From: Schistosoma mansoni
Taxonomy: Eukaryota > Platyhelminthes > Trematoda > Strigeidida > Schistosomatidae
Direction: 5' to 3'
Assembly: GCF_000237925.1 (NCBI RefSeq)
Contig: NC_031497.1
Span: forward strand, 17,082,481 to 17,146,480
Length of the DNA stretch: 64,000 nt
In this document: piece after piece, positions 46,168 to 59,700 of the stretch
Position numbering within the stretch: position 1 is the stretch's first letter
Layout: every line of letters begins with the position of its first letter
The notes under the pieces: generated by a model
Database searches by the model: none
Told to the model about the DNA's origin: nothing
The model's input: the letters and a program-made list of their open reading frames with translations, nothing else
Position numbers and translations under genes: made by a program

Positions 46168-49100
46168 ATGGCGGCACCCGTGTTAACTAAGGAGGCTGCT
46201 GAAAAGACCGCGCGATCTATCTTCGTAGGCAACATACCGTATGAAGCGACTGAGGAAAAGCTTATCGAACTATTTAGCAAGGTAATAATTCTCATCCTAC
46301 TTCATTATTATCATAGGCTGGTCCTGTAATCGGTTTCCGTTTGGTATATGATAGAGAATCTGGGAAACCCAAAGGCTATGGATTTTGTGAATACAACAAC
46401 CCAGCTATTGCTGCGAGTGCTTTGCGGAATCTTCAAAATATTGAATTCAATGGCCGTCCTCTGCGTATCGGACCAGCTGCTGGGGAACAAAATTCTGCTG
46501 AACTGGCTTTAAGTAACCCATCTGTAGGCCCGCCACTTGAAAGCCCATATGGAGATAATATTGATCCACAAGCTGCACCAGAAGCTATTAGTCGAGCAGT
46601 TGCTAGCTTACCACCTGAACAAATGTATGAACTAATGAAGCAGATGAAACTTTGTATACAAAACAATCCTAATGAAGCACGTAATATGTTACTCCAAAAT
46701 CCTCAACTAGCATATGCTTTACTGCAGGTAACGTTTGTTGTCTCACTCTTATCTATTTGTCTATACAGGACTTCACAACCGTCAAACAAGTAGAGTAGTT
46801 GTTTCATTTATTTTTCTGTAACGGTTGTTAATTGTACATAAGCTATGCAAACTAGGCTATCAGGCCAATTTTACAGAATAATGTTGAATTCTTGAGAATT
46901 TCTTACCTCTATTTTACTAGTGTGTTCATTACCAATACGTTTCAATCCCTATCATACATCTGACCATTTGTTCATTGCTGACGTCTAACGTCTCTGAGCT
47001 TATTACCTTCAGTGGACTAGTTACGTCGAAATGTTTTGTTAATTAGAGTAAATACAGAATGAACGAAGCTTCCGAAATCAGACCAACACAATATACCTAT
47101 ATATAAATCCTGACAATTAAATTAAACATTGTGCGACCACAAACCACTCTAGTTGAGTCTATGAGATATTGACAATTGAAATGTGAAAACCCTAAGCGAT
47201 ATAACTGAAAATCAATTAGATTTTAACTGGTATATCCATCCCGTCTAAACTATCGATTGTTGCCTGTTCACCTATTCTTTTAGCTTGAATAAGTATTCCC
47301 CATGGATTTTTTTTTCAACGTGTGAAAATTTCAACCAACATACCATTACATCATATCCTATAAATTTATCACCTACGATGTGGTTAGATCGTCCCGCTAA
47401 CTGTTAGCTGACTATTGTCCATTTATCGCCCACAGATCTAAATAAAGCTATAAAGTGTTGTGATAGTCAAAAAGGAACTAACTGTATTTCTTTGAGCTAA
47501 AACACTTATAATTAGTATTTGTGTTTTTTGATATATCGTTGATTCGGATGAGTAGTTAACATGTTATTAACTTGTAGATGGCGTCAAGTCGCGACTGACT
47601 ATAATCACCACTACAATAAGATTACGTGCCAGATATCGACTTGGATTCCTCTGTTGGCCAAAAACCAGAAGGCTGTTAATGGTCCAAATAAGATATATTT
47701 GTTGGCGATCTCGTGGTATCGAAAGAATACCGAGACGTGTCAAAGTTTACAGGCGAAACGGTGGAGCGTAAGCGCGTTCGTGCAAGCGAACCGGACAACG
47801 AAAGAAAAAGTGCGTTTGGTACAGTTAAAAAACAAGTACAATAAAATAATCACTGGTACAATTGGTTATAATAATGATTGTTTGCATTATACCAATCGCG
47901 TTCTCGTCATAAAAGTAGGTCACTACAAACTCACCCACAGTGTTCTCACCTAGCTGTCACCAATAAACTCGGTAAACAGGGTAGTATTCTCGCTATGTAA
48001 CGCAGTCGATATGTCGTATCGTTATATTATGTAAAGTAACGAGATGCTAATTGTGTCCCGAACCTTCTCTCTAAAATCATTTGTTCAATAGAGTTCTCCA
48101 AAGAAGATGATTATATGGAAAATTGTAATTTACAATAATAGTGTGAAATCACAGACAGTGAACCAAACTAGGTGCAGATATTAACTGAGTCCCATCTTCC
48201 AGTGTTTTCATTTCGACATAGTCAAACTAAAATACTTTCTTTTACTTGTTTCTTTAATTTGTTTCATAGGCTCAAATCGTTATGAAGATTGTCGATCCCA
48301 AAGTGGCTATCGCTATGCTAAATCGCAGTCATGACCAAATCCCCCCTGCTATGCCGGATGAAGACACGTCTATGCGAGCACCGGTTATGGCTTTCCCTGG
48401 TCATATCAATCAGACAACACATGTGGGTCCTAATGCTCCAGGTAATCATATGATGCCTATATCTTCACCTGGGTCTCACTTGCCCCCCTCCGGCTTTCCA
48501 CATCACGGTGGACCTGGACCCGTTCCACATCCAAACCATTTCAGTGTTGAACAAGTTCCACAAAGAAGTCAAGCACCTCAAGGAAGTAAGTGTTCGTTAA
48601 TTCTTCCGCAGTAATTACATTTTCAAGGGATAGAAGTAAAGACTCAAAACGATCCAGTTATTTGGATTCGGATCGTAATATCAGATTAGACCGACCACTT
48701 ATATGTCATTTATAGACAAGACCTGGGGCAGATGTACATCGGTTTAAGGTCCCACACTTTTCACCAGTAGAACGAAAAAAGCAATTAACAAAATGGAAAA
48801 AACGAAGTCACAGTAATAGTAATATTAATAATAGTTACAGAAACTAAATATCGAGAGTATGGTTCTAAAATAATGAAATAAATAAGGGGATATAAAGTAT
48901 GGAATAATATTGAAGCTTATTATAGGAGAAAACAAAAGACGAGTACATCTTCATCATTGCGATTTATTAGAGGTCTTCACTTAAGATCCTCAGTCATTAT
49001 TTTTGATTGTCACTTGCAACCTAATCAGGGAATTTGTATCTCCCAACAAATCTCAAACGATCGGTTGGTATTTTCATGACTTAAGCCATGTTGGTAAGTG

Positions 49101-52100
49101 CGGAATATCTGATTGGCGTGTCTTCTCGATTATTGTGAGGAATAGTTGGGAACGTTGGGTGACATTAATCAAAGTCGATCTCCGCGATGCAAAACCATTT
49201 ACTGTCTAAATATCCTTAGATCTTGAGTTTCTGAACTATTTTATACCTTTTATTCTGAGAATTCACCGTCTAATCATTTGTATATCTAATCTCCTCTACT
49301 GTCGTTGATATTACTATGGTATTCATCTTGGTAACTTCACCTTTTGTTAATGTAGTATGTCATTTTGGATGGATCCACATATGTACAAGGTCCTATGTTA
49401 CGTATATCTGACTACCTCATGGGATGGTGTCATATCTTTGTTTAGCTGCTTCTAACCTTCATCCGACCTAAATCTTCGATAACTTAGATTTTGTGGGGCC
49501 ACTTAAGTAATGGCTTATGATCCTAATGGTTTTTCGTGTACAAAGTGCAAAAACGTACTCTGTAGACTCAGGTTATAAGAAATGTTACGAATGATTTTAA
49601 TTTAAATGAAGATCATACACATAATTCAGTCAAATTGCTAGACATATCAATTCCGTCTCGATGTTTTACTACTAGTTGTCATTCAAATATACCCTGGCAA
49701 TGGGGAGTGTAGTAATTAAGTACAGCGGGCAGCTGATTATCCTAATGTTTGTATTGTTACTCTCTATCTAGTCGAAACAGAAAACTGTTTTGATTTGTCA
49801 ACTAACCGTTGTCGTAAAAAGGTGGATTTTACGATAAATAGTCACAGTAAACATTACTTACTTACTTACTTACGCCTGTTACTCCCAATGGAGCATAGGC
49901 CGCCGACCAGCTTTCTCCAACCCACTCTGTCCTGGGCCTTCTTTTCTAGTTCTTTCCAGTTCTTGTTCATTCTTCTCATGTCTGTCTCTATTTCTCGGCG
50001 TAATGTGTTCTTTGGTCTTCCTCTTCTCCTTCGACCTTCAGGATTCCATGTGAGGGCTTGTCTTGTGACACAATTGGGTGATTTCCTCAAAGTGTGCCCA
50101 ATTCACTTCCAGCGCTTCTTCCTCCGCTGGAATCTGGTTTGTTGTCTCCCACAGTAACTTGTTGCTGATAGTGTCTGGCCATCGGATCCGAAGTATCTTG
50201 CGTAGACAGCTGTTAATAAACACTTGTATCTTCTGGATAATGGCTTTCGTAGTTCTCCACGTCTCTGCCCCATACAGAAGAACTGTCTTGACATTTGTAT
50301 TGAAAATTCTAACCTTGGTGTTGGTTGACAATTGTTTTGAGCTCCAGATGTTTTTCAGCTGTAGGTATGCTGCTCTTGCTTTGCCGATCCGCGCCCTCAC
50401 ATCTGCATCTGATCCACCGTGTTCATCAATGATGCTGCCCAGATATGTAAAGATTTCCACATCCTCCAAAGCTTCTCCGTCAAGTGTAATTGGATTGGTG
50501 CATATTGTATTGTATCGGAGAGTCTTGCTTTTCCCTTTGTTTATATTGAGACCTACTGCTGCTGAGGCTGCTGCTACACTGGTCGTTTTCTCCTGCATTT
50601 GTTGTTGCGTTTGTGATAGAAGAGCCAGATCATCCGCGAAGTCTAAATCGTCAAGCTGCATCCTGCCTGTCCACTGTATCCCGTGCATTCCTCCAGATGT
50701 TGACGTCTTCATAATCCAGTCGATCACCAGGAGAAAGAGAAAGAGTGAGAGTAGGCAACCTTGCCTAACACCGGTCTTTACCTCGAACGAGTCGGTGAGT
50801 TGTCCTCCGTGGACGATTTGGCAGTTTAGTCCATCATAGGAGTTCCGTATGATGTTGACTATCTTCTCAGGCACGCCGTAGTGTCGAAGAAGCTTCCATA
50901 GTGTCGTCCTGTCCACGCTATCAAATGCCTTCTCGTAGTCGATGAAGTTGATGTACAGTGGTGAATTCCATTCGATTGATTGTTCCACAATGATACGTAG
51001 AGTTGCGATTTGATCTGTGCACGATCTATCCTTACGAAATCCAGCTTGTTGATCTCGAAGTTGAGCGTCCACGGAATCCTTCATCCTGTTTAACAATACT
51101 CTGTTGAAGACTTTTCCTGGTATTGAGAGGAGAGTGATGCCCCTGTAGTTGTCGCACTTGCTCAGATCGCCTTTCTTTGGTATCTTGATGAGAAGTCCTT
51201 CTTTCCAGTCTGTTGGTACATGTTCTTCGTCCCAAATCTTACTGAAGAGGATGTGGAGTATCTTGGCAGTTGCTGTTACATTTGCTTTCAGTGCCTCTGC
51301 CGGGATGTTGTCTGGTCCCGCTGCTTTGCCACTCTTGATTTGTCTAATGGCCATGCTGATCTCTTCAATTGTTGGTGGGCCAATATCGATTGGGAGGTCT
51401 GTGGGTGCTGCTTCGATGTTGGGTGGGTTCAGTGGAGCTGGTCGATTCAAGAGTTCCTTGAAGTGTTCTACCCACCTGTTTCGTTGTTCTTCAATATCGT
51501 TGATTACTTTGCCTTCCCTGCTTTTCACTGGTCTTTCTGGTTGACGGTAATTTCCAGCAAGTTTCTTTGTTGTATCATACAGTTGTCTCATGTTTCCCTC
51601 TCTTGCAGCCTTTTCCGCTGTCATCGCTAAATCTTCCACATATTTACGTTTGTCGGTCCTGATGCTCCTCTTCACTTGCTTGTTTGCCTCTGTGTATTCG
51701 GCTTGTGCCTTGGCTTTTTCTGCTCTTGTTCGGCTGATATTGATTGCTACCTTCTTGTTCCTCCTTGCTTCAATTTTATCCAGTGTACCAAAAGTGATCC
51801 ATTCCTTGTGATGGTGCTTCTTTTGGCCCAGAACCTCCTGACATGTTGAAACGATTGCCTCCTTGATACCTTTCCAGCTGCTCTCTATGGTGGTTCCCTC
51901 TCCATTGAGTAGGTCATGAAAGGCCTCGAACCTGTTGCTGAGGGCTATGTTAAATTCGTTGAGTTTGTCAGCATCTCGAAGAAAGGCCGTGTTAGACTTT
52001 TGTGATGTTGTCCGCGCCATTGTCCAGTGCTTCTTGAGTTTTAGTTTCATCTTGGCGACCAGCAAATGGTGATCGGATGCTATATCAGCTCCTCTTCTGG

Positions 52101-55100
52101 TTCTCACATCCTCCATCGTCCTCCTGAACTTTTTGTTGATGCAGACATGGTCGATTTGATTTTGTGTAGTGTGATCCGGTGAAATCCAAGTGGCTTTGTG
52201 TATGTTTTTGTGTGGGAATATGGTGCCACCTATGACCAGTTTATTGAAGGCACATAGGTTTGCAAATCTCTCACCGTTTTCGTTCCTTCCTCCCAGTCCA
52301 TGTTGTCCCATGACGTCTTCGTATCCAGTGTTGTCCTTTCCAACCTTGGCATTGAAATCTCCCATTAGAATGGTCAGGTCCTTGGTTGGGCACTTCTCGA
52401 AGATTGACTGCAGCCTATCGTAGAATTGGTTTTTAGCGTCTTCATCGTAGTCGTTGGTCGGCGCATAGCATTGGATGATGTTCATTGTAATGCCCTCTCT
52501 CTTTGTTTTGAAGGAGGCTTTGATGATCCTCGGTCCATGAGATTCCCATCCTATAAGTGCATTTTGTGCTTTTCTAGACAGCATCAGTGCCACTCCTTGT
52601 GTATGTGGGGCATTTTCTTCTTCATGACCGGAGTATAACAGAAGTTCCCCTGAAGACAGTCGTTGTTGTCCAACCTGCGTCCAATGTGTTTCACTGATTC
52701 CAAGCACTTCCAGGTTGTATTTCCTCATTTCCGCAGAAATTTGGAAGACTCTGCCGGTCTCCCACATTGTCCGGACATTCCATGTACCTATAAAAATTGT
52801 CGCTCTGGTTGTAAGAAGGTGCATCGGCCTCATGACTTCCGAAGGAACTCGGCTTTCATCATGAGACGTCGTTTTTCCTTCTACTCCCAGGGCAGAGTTT
52901 GAATGATTTTTTCTGGTTAGCGTTTTTTTAGCGAGTTGATTTTCTACGGGATGGGGTCGCTAACCCCATGCCCAACCCTCCTCCTTTACCCGGGCTTGGG
53001 ACCGGCAGTAGCCCCTGGAGGAGCTACAGGCGGAGTTCACAGTAAACATTAGGATCTAGAAATTTCACACCACAACTTTGTGGTTGTTAGTTTTTTTATC
53101 ATAATTTTTCACTCAACAGATTTCTTCGCTGCATCTCTACTTAGCTTCCTAATTTCTTAAACTTCCAATACATATGAGGTTATTACTCCTCTGAATCGCT
53201 TATCATTGGAACAAGACTGGTTTGTTGTCTGTAGAAGTTACAGGTAAATCACCAGTCTAACCACCCATCTACTTTTCGAAATTCCACTTTGAAATTAGGT
53301 GTAACATTGATGATAATTTTGAGTCACGTAGACTCAACTAATATGCACTTACTGTTCATAATTAAAATTAGTACAACTCATCTCCGTACAAGCCATCAAT
53401 GCCTAACCGTTTGACTGCAGGTAAGTAAAACAGAAATAAGTGCAACGTATTGCACATGTCTTTGTGTTACTGTGCCCTTTATTTATTACGTAAAAGCCAA
53501 TCAAAATCGCCAATCTAAAACAAGGCCATGAGCAGAAGAAGCCAACGTTTGTTGTGAGAAATTACAGTATTTATATCATACATATATAGCCTTCCATCGT
53601 CCATTTTCATCTCGTCGTGTACTCTGCAATCCTAACTGTTTTCTCCCCTAGTCTTCAAGTGTTCTGTCTACTCCGTGATTTGGTGTGCCGAGACTTCCCG
53701 TTCGACGACCTTTGAGGCCACGTTCCTCCACATAGTACCTATAAGCAATCTTGTGAGTAGCGTCCATCCCACTAGTGTCAAAATTTGTAGTCAATAGTCA
53801 ACCATGGTTATCTTGAGGTGATATTCAATTTATCTATCGTGACAACTCAATCGTACTACGTTCGCTGACTGATCGTCTCTTGAAGCCATAGCGTACCAAT
53901 CAGGTCGGTTGAATAGTATCCAAATTGAATCTAAAGTTTCATGGCTTATTCGTACTGTCAGCTGTACTAAGATGTGTCAACAACATGGCGTTTTCCACGG
54001 GCATCCAGCATCTCTAGAAATGCTGCCTTCCAATAACTGGATGGGTTAGGAGACATCGGCCTTAAACACAACACTGTCTCTCTCCCTCTATTTATGTTGG
54101 TAAGGCTCGAAAGAGGTGGGGATAACACAAAAACTGTTTGAGATCGGTCTCAAGTCGTTGTCCCTTAGACTCTAGGATTGCGCTCTCATATCCTATCGGG
54201 AATTAATGTCGGCCGTCCACATACGTCTAATAGTATTCACACGATTTTCGAAACCGATTAACAACCATACAGAGTAAACTGTTGGTTTTATCTTGATATT
54301 CTGTCATTATTGCCCCATGATTGCATATCAAAATTATTCAGTTGTATTTCAAAAGATTCGAAACCCAAAGCAGTTGTCTATCAAGTCGTGAAGAAAATTC
54401 CTAACATTGTGGCCATTTGATACAAAATTACTGATTTTTAGAATAAAATTATGCGGTCGTTTAGCATAAAATAGGCTTGAGTGGATAAAACGTTATAAAT
54501 TCACCAGATCTACTAAATGCGTGGTAACTTTTGTGAATAAATTAGTTGCTATTGTGCAATAGTCTTATCTTTGAGAACCTTTCTGTTGTTAAGCCATGGA
54601 CCAATTGATTATTTGACATTTTTTGCAAGTATGTATCTATTTGGTGTTAATTTATATTACCTGTTTCCTATTTTTGGCCCATACATTTTTAGTGCAACAG
54701 AAGTTTTATCCAAATAATATGCCACCTAATGGGTTTCCTCCTAATTCTGTTGCTCCACAATCCCAGCCGCCTTATGACTATCCGTCAGGTCAGACACAGC
54801 CACCTACTATGTCAGGACAACAACCACATTTCAATCCCAATGGACCTCCAAATATGGCTGTCCGACCTCAAAGACCACCCGCCGCTCAGGTAAGAATTTC
54901 TGAACTAAATATTACAGGCCAGTGCTGATAATGCATTAAGTACGCAAATAATTGTAGAGGATTTGTAGTTCGTCCTCACTTAATTTCCAATACTAAAAAG
55001 CATAAGCAAAAGAAAACCAGTTTTAAATCCAATGTAAATCTAAACATGAGAAATGTAGTCCATGATCAGAGTGAAAGTTATGAATAACACAACTCAGGAG

Positions 55101-56644
55101 TGCAGCCGTGACTAACTCAGAACCATGTCATTTGATCATTAATTATGACTAAGTAGATGTCCTTTAATGTTGTAATTCCTCACTGATCGAGGCTGTTAGG
55201 ACACGCAGTGTATATACCTCATTTATTTAATCACATGAATATCGGTACAAAGGGGAGCCAGATATATTTGCGGCACACAAATCTCATTTGATTTGTGTGA
55301 GGGCTGTGATGCTGCCCGGGTGCCCAAACAGAAGCAGGTGGTTTTCTTAGGGGGCCATATCCCGAGCCTTTCACCTAGAGGTCCAATCCACAAGGCAGTT
55401 GAGCAACGTCAGGAGAAGCAGTCCCATGGTAGCCGGTAACCAACGATTGATTCATACGCCATTTGTTCCCTCAGGATTTTGTAGCCCATATACACCGTTG
55501 GTTTGGAATCAGGGTTTTCCAATTTCTCTAGATGGATCCTCCGTGTCCACCAACCCGGATAAAGTGCTGGACATTCGCTTTTCTTCCTCTCAATTTCGTA
55601 AACAACAGTAATGCCACGAGAAGGCAGTAAGTAGGACTTCCCTGGCAGACGCTATATACGCGTGGCCATGTGAGAGCATTTCGAGAGGGAGAGCGGACTC
55701 TCCCCACTCTCGACCGTACCAGGGCATTTGGGGACTATATATACCTAGAAACTCCTTACTTCAATGTCCAATAGTGTTCAGGATAGCAGGTTAGAAAAAA
55801 GCTAGGGGTAAGCAGGCTAAAACATGACACCAACCCATGAAGCCACTGGCTGTGAACTTCTTAGTTCGAGGCAACGCAACAGTCGTACTCTTTGCTTAGA
55901 AATGGATAAGTTAACCGAAAGTTGATGTAAGCAACACATATGCGTTCTTCAATCTCCTTTTAAATTTTGATCTAGTTATCATTCGTTACATTCATCTTTT
56001 GATTCTGTATGTTCTCTTTGAACTGCATAAATGCTTTTTATCCTCTCTCAGACTGTGCTAATGTGAGATGTGATAAACATATCCTACTTTAGTTGATTAC
56101 CCTTCAGTGTGGTTTCCCGTTAAACAACTAATTAATGTATCTTATCTGTATATTTGAATTGATTGTGAGAAGAATCTAAAGTTCTTCCAGGTAAACATGT
56201 ACATATGAACTTTTGAACTACGTATAAGTAAAACTAAAGTTTTTTCCCCATCATGTTCAATAACCTTTATAATATTAAACTAGTTCGCCTTTAAATAGTA
56301 CCAATAAAATAGAATTCTCTCAAACGTCTACTTTAAGTAATCTCTCGAGAATGCAATTATTATCTGATATATATACAAATGCATAAAATCTCATGCTATA
56401 TACTCTAGTTAATTTTATTTATTTTTTAAAATAATTTTAACAGATTACCCCTGCAATTGCTGCAGCGGCAGCTGCCAGTATGGGTCCTAATAGTTTACTA
56501 GCAGGGCAAGGTGAACAAGAAAAGGTCACACTTATTATGCAGGTTCTTCAGCTATCAGATGAACAACTTGCTCTCTTGCCAGAGGATCAACGACGCAGCA
56601 TTATGATTTTAAAAGAACAACTTGGCAAAACAGGAGCAATTTAA
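46168..56644 (+). CDS. CSTF2: Cleavage stimulation factor subunit 2 (CstF-64)
   Basis: CstF-64 binds the GU-rich element downstream of poly(A) sites and works in the nuclear CstF complex with CSTF1 and CSTF3. Exons 46168-46281, 46317-46727, 48270-48585, 54693-54889 and 56444-56644 join in phases 0, 0, 1, 0 to give 412 residues. All introns are GT-AG (35, 1542, 6107 and 1554 nt). Residues 18-23 (IFVGNI) and 57-64 (KGYGFCEY) are the RNP2 and RNP1 motifs of the RRM. The hinge domain that binds CSTF3 or symplekin spans about 105-190 ([27 protein letters not shown]). A Pro/Gly/Gln-rich linker follows, and the C-terminal Pcf11-binding helices fill the last 45 residues ([20 protein letters not shown]). 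It is shorter than human CSTF2 (577) and lacks the MEARA/G repeats. The ATG follows a short AG-rich leader. Introns 2-4 carry transposons. Its 3' end converges on the cullin gene. Confidence 0.95.
47573..47940 (+). repeat. Dispersed repeat family X, copy 2
   Basis: It aligns with 33873-34245 (TGTAGATGGCGTCAAGTC, GGTATCGAAAGAATACCGAG, CATTATACCAATCGCGTTCT). It lies in CSTF2 intron 2. The 130-codon frame across it is not conserved in copy 1. Confidence 0.6.
48715..49215 (-). mobile_element. Decayed non-LTR retrotransposon 3' end
   Basis: GGGGCAGATGTACATCGG (3' UTR) and the block from CATTGCGATTTATTAGAGG to AAGCCATGTTGGTAAGTG parallel 4215-4560. It lies in CSTF2 intron 3. Confidence 0.45.
49857..53036 (-). 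mobile_element. Near full-length RTE-clade LINE (SR2/Perere-3 type)
   Basis: A 3180-bp element flanked by an exact 15-bp duplication, TCACAGTAAACATTA (49842-49856 and 53037-53051), in CSTF2 intron 3, antisense. Its main frame (50038-52833) opens with an apurinic-type endonuclease ([47 protein letters not shown]). Reverse transcriptase follows ([66 protein letters not shown]). The C-terminal tail ([30 protein letters not shown]) is in another frame at 49866-50090: a shift near 50100-50130 and a TGG-to-TGA change separate it. LSP before the FADD block is LSL. The 3' end is a (TAAG)n tail. Young, possibly inactive. Confidence 0.95.
53052..54692. other. CSTF2 intron 3, remainder
   Basis: 53530-54260 is somewhat GC-richer and may derive from a retroelement, but no family was recognised. 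The 3' part leads to the exon 4 acceptor (ACATTTTTAG). Confidence 0.4.
55220..55737 (-). mobile_element. Retroposon family Q, copy 3, with target duplication
   Basis: Minus-strand copy in CSTF2 intron 4, from CTGGTACGGTCGAGAGTGGG to a TTAAATAAATG tail. TATATACCT flanks it (55211-55219 and 55738-55746). Three independent insertions of nearly equal length (510-524 bp) show that this is a defined mobile unit, not random truncation. Confidence 0.8.
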
Positions 56645-56661
56645 TCCCTTATAGTGTGTTA

Positions 56662-56667
56662 TTTATT
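56662..56667 (-). terminator. Poly(A) signal for the cullin gene
   Basis: AATAAA on the minus strand (TTTATT on plus), 56 bp after the cullin stop. Cleavage some 10-30 nt further would fall at or inside the CSTF2 stop region. Confidence 0.65.
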
Positions 56668-56706
56668 GATATTTACAGCATCCCAATAATTTTGTAATTT
56701 ATTAAA

Positions 56707-56712
56707 AATAAA
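56707..56712 (+). terminator. Poly(A) signal for CSTF2
   Basis: AATAAA, 63 bp after the CSTF2 stop. Cleavage downstream would put the CSTF2 mRNA end across the cullin stop codon (56723-56725). Confidence 0.7.
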
Positions 56713-56722
56713 ACAGTTGGAA

Positions 56723-59700
56723 TTATGCAAGATAACTGTATTGATCAGGATCATCTGGATTTCGTTCAAGATAGCCAGTATCTATTAGACCTTCAATACA
56801 ACGCTTAATTAGTGGTATCGGTGGTTGGAAGCGGTTAGATGCCTGTTGTAAAATAGTTTCAATAAGCTGTGCATGTTTTATCTGTCTTCGAGCTTTTAAA
56901 ATCCGCACAATAGCCGCTTGTATGAAGTAGCGCCGATCCTCGTTCACTTGACGATCAACCTGATCAGCTTCCGACTGCAAAGTAAGCAATAAAACAGATT
57001 TAGATTTGCTTAGGAACGACGGTTTTAAGAGGCTCAGTCAACTTCACACTTTGTGAATTAACTAGTATTACAAACTTGTGCTCAATTGAATGTATCTTAT
57101 AACAAACTACGTAAAAGTTACCAAAACAATGCACTAGATTGATTTGTTACTTGTCTCGAAACTGCAAACAGAATTCATAGGAGAAGTAAAATATTAAAAT
57201 GAGTTGGACATCTGGTTGATGGGAATGGATGAAAGGAAACTAAGTGCATCACTATTGTCGGAACCAGTGTCTTAAATGACTGAAGTTAGTCATGTGATGC
57301 CAGCTCAGTGATCGAAAACTTAAGTTCTTGCTGCGAGACCTGAAGATCCTGGGTTCGACTTGCAGCAGGGTTGTGAATGGGCATTGCCTACGAGTCCCAT
57401 ACTAGAACGAAACAAATTTCAAGTGGTTTCCTAGGATCAGTTTGTGATGTAAACAGTATAGGAAGTGTTGTTAACACTCAGTGATCGTTCTATCCCTTTT
57501 TTGTAAAGGAAATACTAGTCTTAGTATCATATGTGATTGATACGAAGAGATTTCACAAATATGGCGCTGGTTATTAATGGATATATAAATTCCTAAAGTA
57601 TTTGTTAGTATCCGTTTAGACATTCCAATATTCCCAAAAGTCAAACCGCTAATCTGTTTCCTGTTACGGTTACATGATCAAAAGCTAGTCTTCGTTTGCT
57701 TTACTCATCATCATAGATATATTATTTCAGGGATTTTGTAACAGAACTTAGTTTAATGCAAAGATAATTTTCGTATCAACATGCAAAACGTCTGGGTCAC
57801 CTATCTTTTACTTCACCACTTTAATTATAGTCAGGTTAATAATCATGTAAATTTAGGTGAAACCATATACATTCGTAAGTAACTGACCTGGTTTGATTCT
57901 TTTCCTTGTGAGCCGAAATTCACCCTTAGCTTTAGACGTTTGCTTGTAAACGAACGATTTAGGGCTATAACGCTATCCATCTACGCAAGTATATAAATGG
58001 TTAGATGTATTATGCTATCAGTAACTTACTGTCACGATGTTACCCAATGAATTATTACTTTGCCTTTCAGTTGCTTCAACATATATTATGTTCAACTCGA
58101 TTAGTGGTGTCAAAAGTCGTTGAATAAGATCCAGTTCACATGAAGAATCCAACACGCCTTGTGAACAGGTTTCCATTTTACTAGTAATTGAAGAGTCAGT
58201 GGCTGGAACATTTTGTTTAGATGTAGAACTATTCTCATTACACATAGGTGATCGACCTTCAGATACAGCTAGCTGTAATCCGAAATGTAGATCTTTTACT
58301 TTGATACGATCTGAGTCCATATGATCAAAAAATAGTAGGATAGCAGCATTAATAGCAGGCGCTTGTATTTGATAAGCTTTATCAGTGAAAAGCAATTGAA
58401 TTTCTACTGTTGAATAACTATGTGCCCATCTCATTTTTCTTCCTTGATGAGCGGCTGTATAGAATTCTTCAAAATGGTAAGTACATGTATACAATTCGAG
58501 TGGGAGTAAAAAATCAGTAACACCACTAAGTGAAATTGGCCATGAGCATTGCTGAAAAAAGTGAAAAAAAGATCTAATAGGACTAATCTAGTATAGCAGA
58601 AGTTGAAGAATATTTTATTTGCTACATGTACTTACAAGCCTCCAGACAACAATCAAGCTGCTCACAACCAAAAACTGATTGGAAAAAATGTAAATTTGGG
58701 ATTATATCAAGTATATTCATACATAAGGTGAAAATATTGGTTTATTTTATATGAAAAAATAAATCTGATCATTAGGATGTGTTAAAACATGTTTACGCTA
58801 AATGGAACATCTCAGTCCTGTAGGAGATCAGTCACAGCCCAAGTGATTTAATATGAAGTTTAGTCAATTTACAACTAACTGACTATAAGCTGTGTTCAGT
58901 CAGTTGAATGCATATCAGTTACGAAAATATTTTATCCAATCCCTGATTTCCCACGATGGTGGAAATTTTAATTAAAAATCTAATATTAATAATTGGGATT
59001 TTATAAATGAAACATTTATGTACACTTCATATTCAAAAACTGTAATATGATTGGAATAGAATAAAATTATTACAATCTCTATTTACTGAACAGACTCAAA
59101 CCTTCTCCCTAATCCCGGATTCACCTTATCATCACCGATAATTCTCTTTCCCCAATCATCACAGAAAAGTTTACTCAGTACTATTTTCAATAATGTGTTA
59201 CAATGAGAATTGTGTTGCCATTTTGTATCATGTTATTCAATAAAACTTTGGTGATCGAAGCCATAAAAAAAACATGATATCATGTAGTTGGATATGTTTT
59301 TGTGGAAGATTTTGAGAGATAAAATATTTCTTAATTGAAACAACTTGGAAGGCATTGGAGTGACTGAATAAATTTTTTTACTGTGTAGTAAAATTACAAA
59401 GGTAGATAAATAACTAGCTGGACATGATCATATACGTTGATTGTATGATCTGGTTCCATTATCGTTTGAACGCATGAAATATTATGCAACCACTTTCCTG
59501 TGCTATTGTGCGGAATAATTGAACTAATTGTCAGGAGTAAGTAGATTAAATATTATAACTATCAGATTTGCTATTGACTAGAACATAAGTGGATGAGCAC
59601 GTATCTGAGTATACTAGTTCAGATAATTGCATCATCATGTGTTCCTTCCTGTCTAGTACTCTCTGAACAATACATTACACTCGACGCGACTGATAACAAG

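Noticed and set aside
46433-46666. 77-codon antisense frame over CSTF2 exon 2
   Set aside because: Shadow of the real coding exon.
47561-47953. 130-codon frame in CSTF2 intron 2
   Set aside because: It lies on repeat family X and is not open in the other copy.
50078-50839. 253-codon plus-strand frame
   Set aside because: Antisense shadow of the RTE reverse transcriptase.
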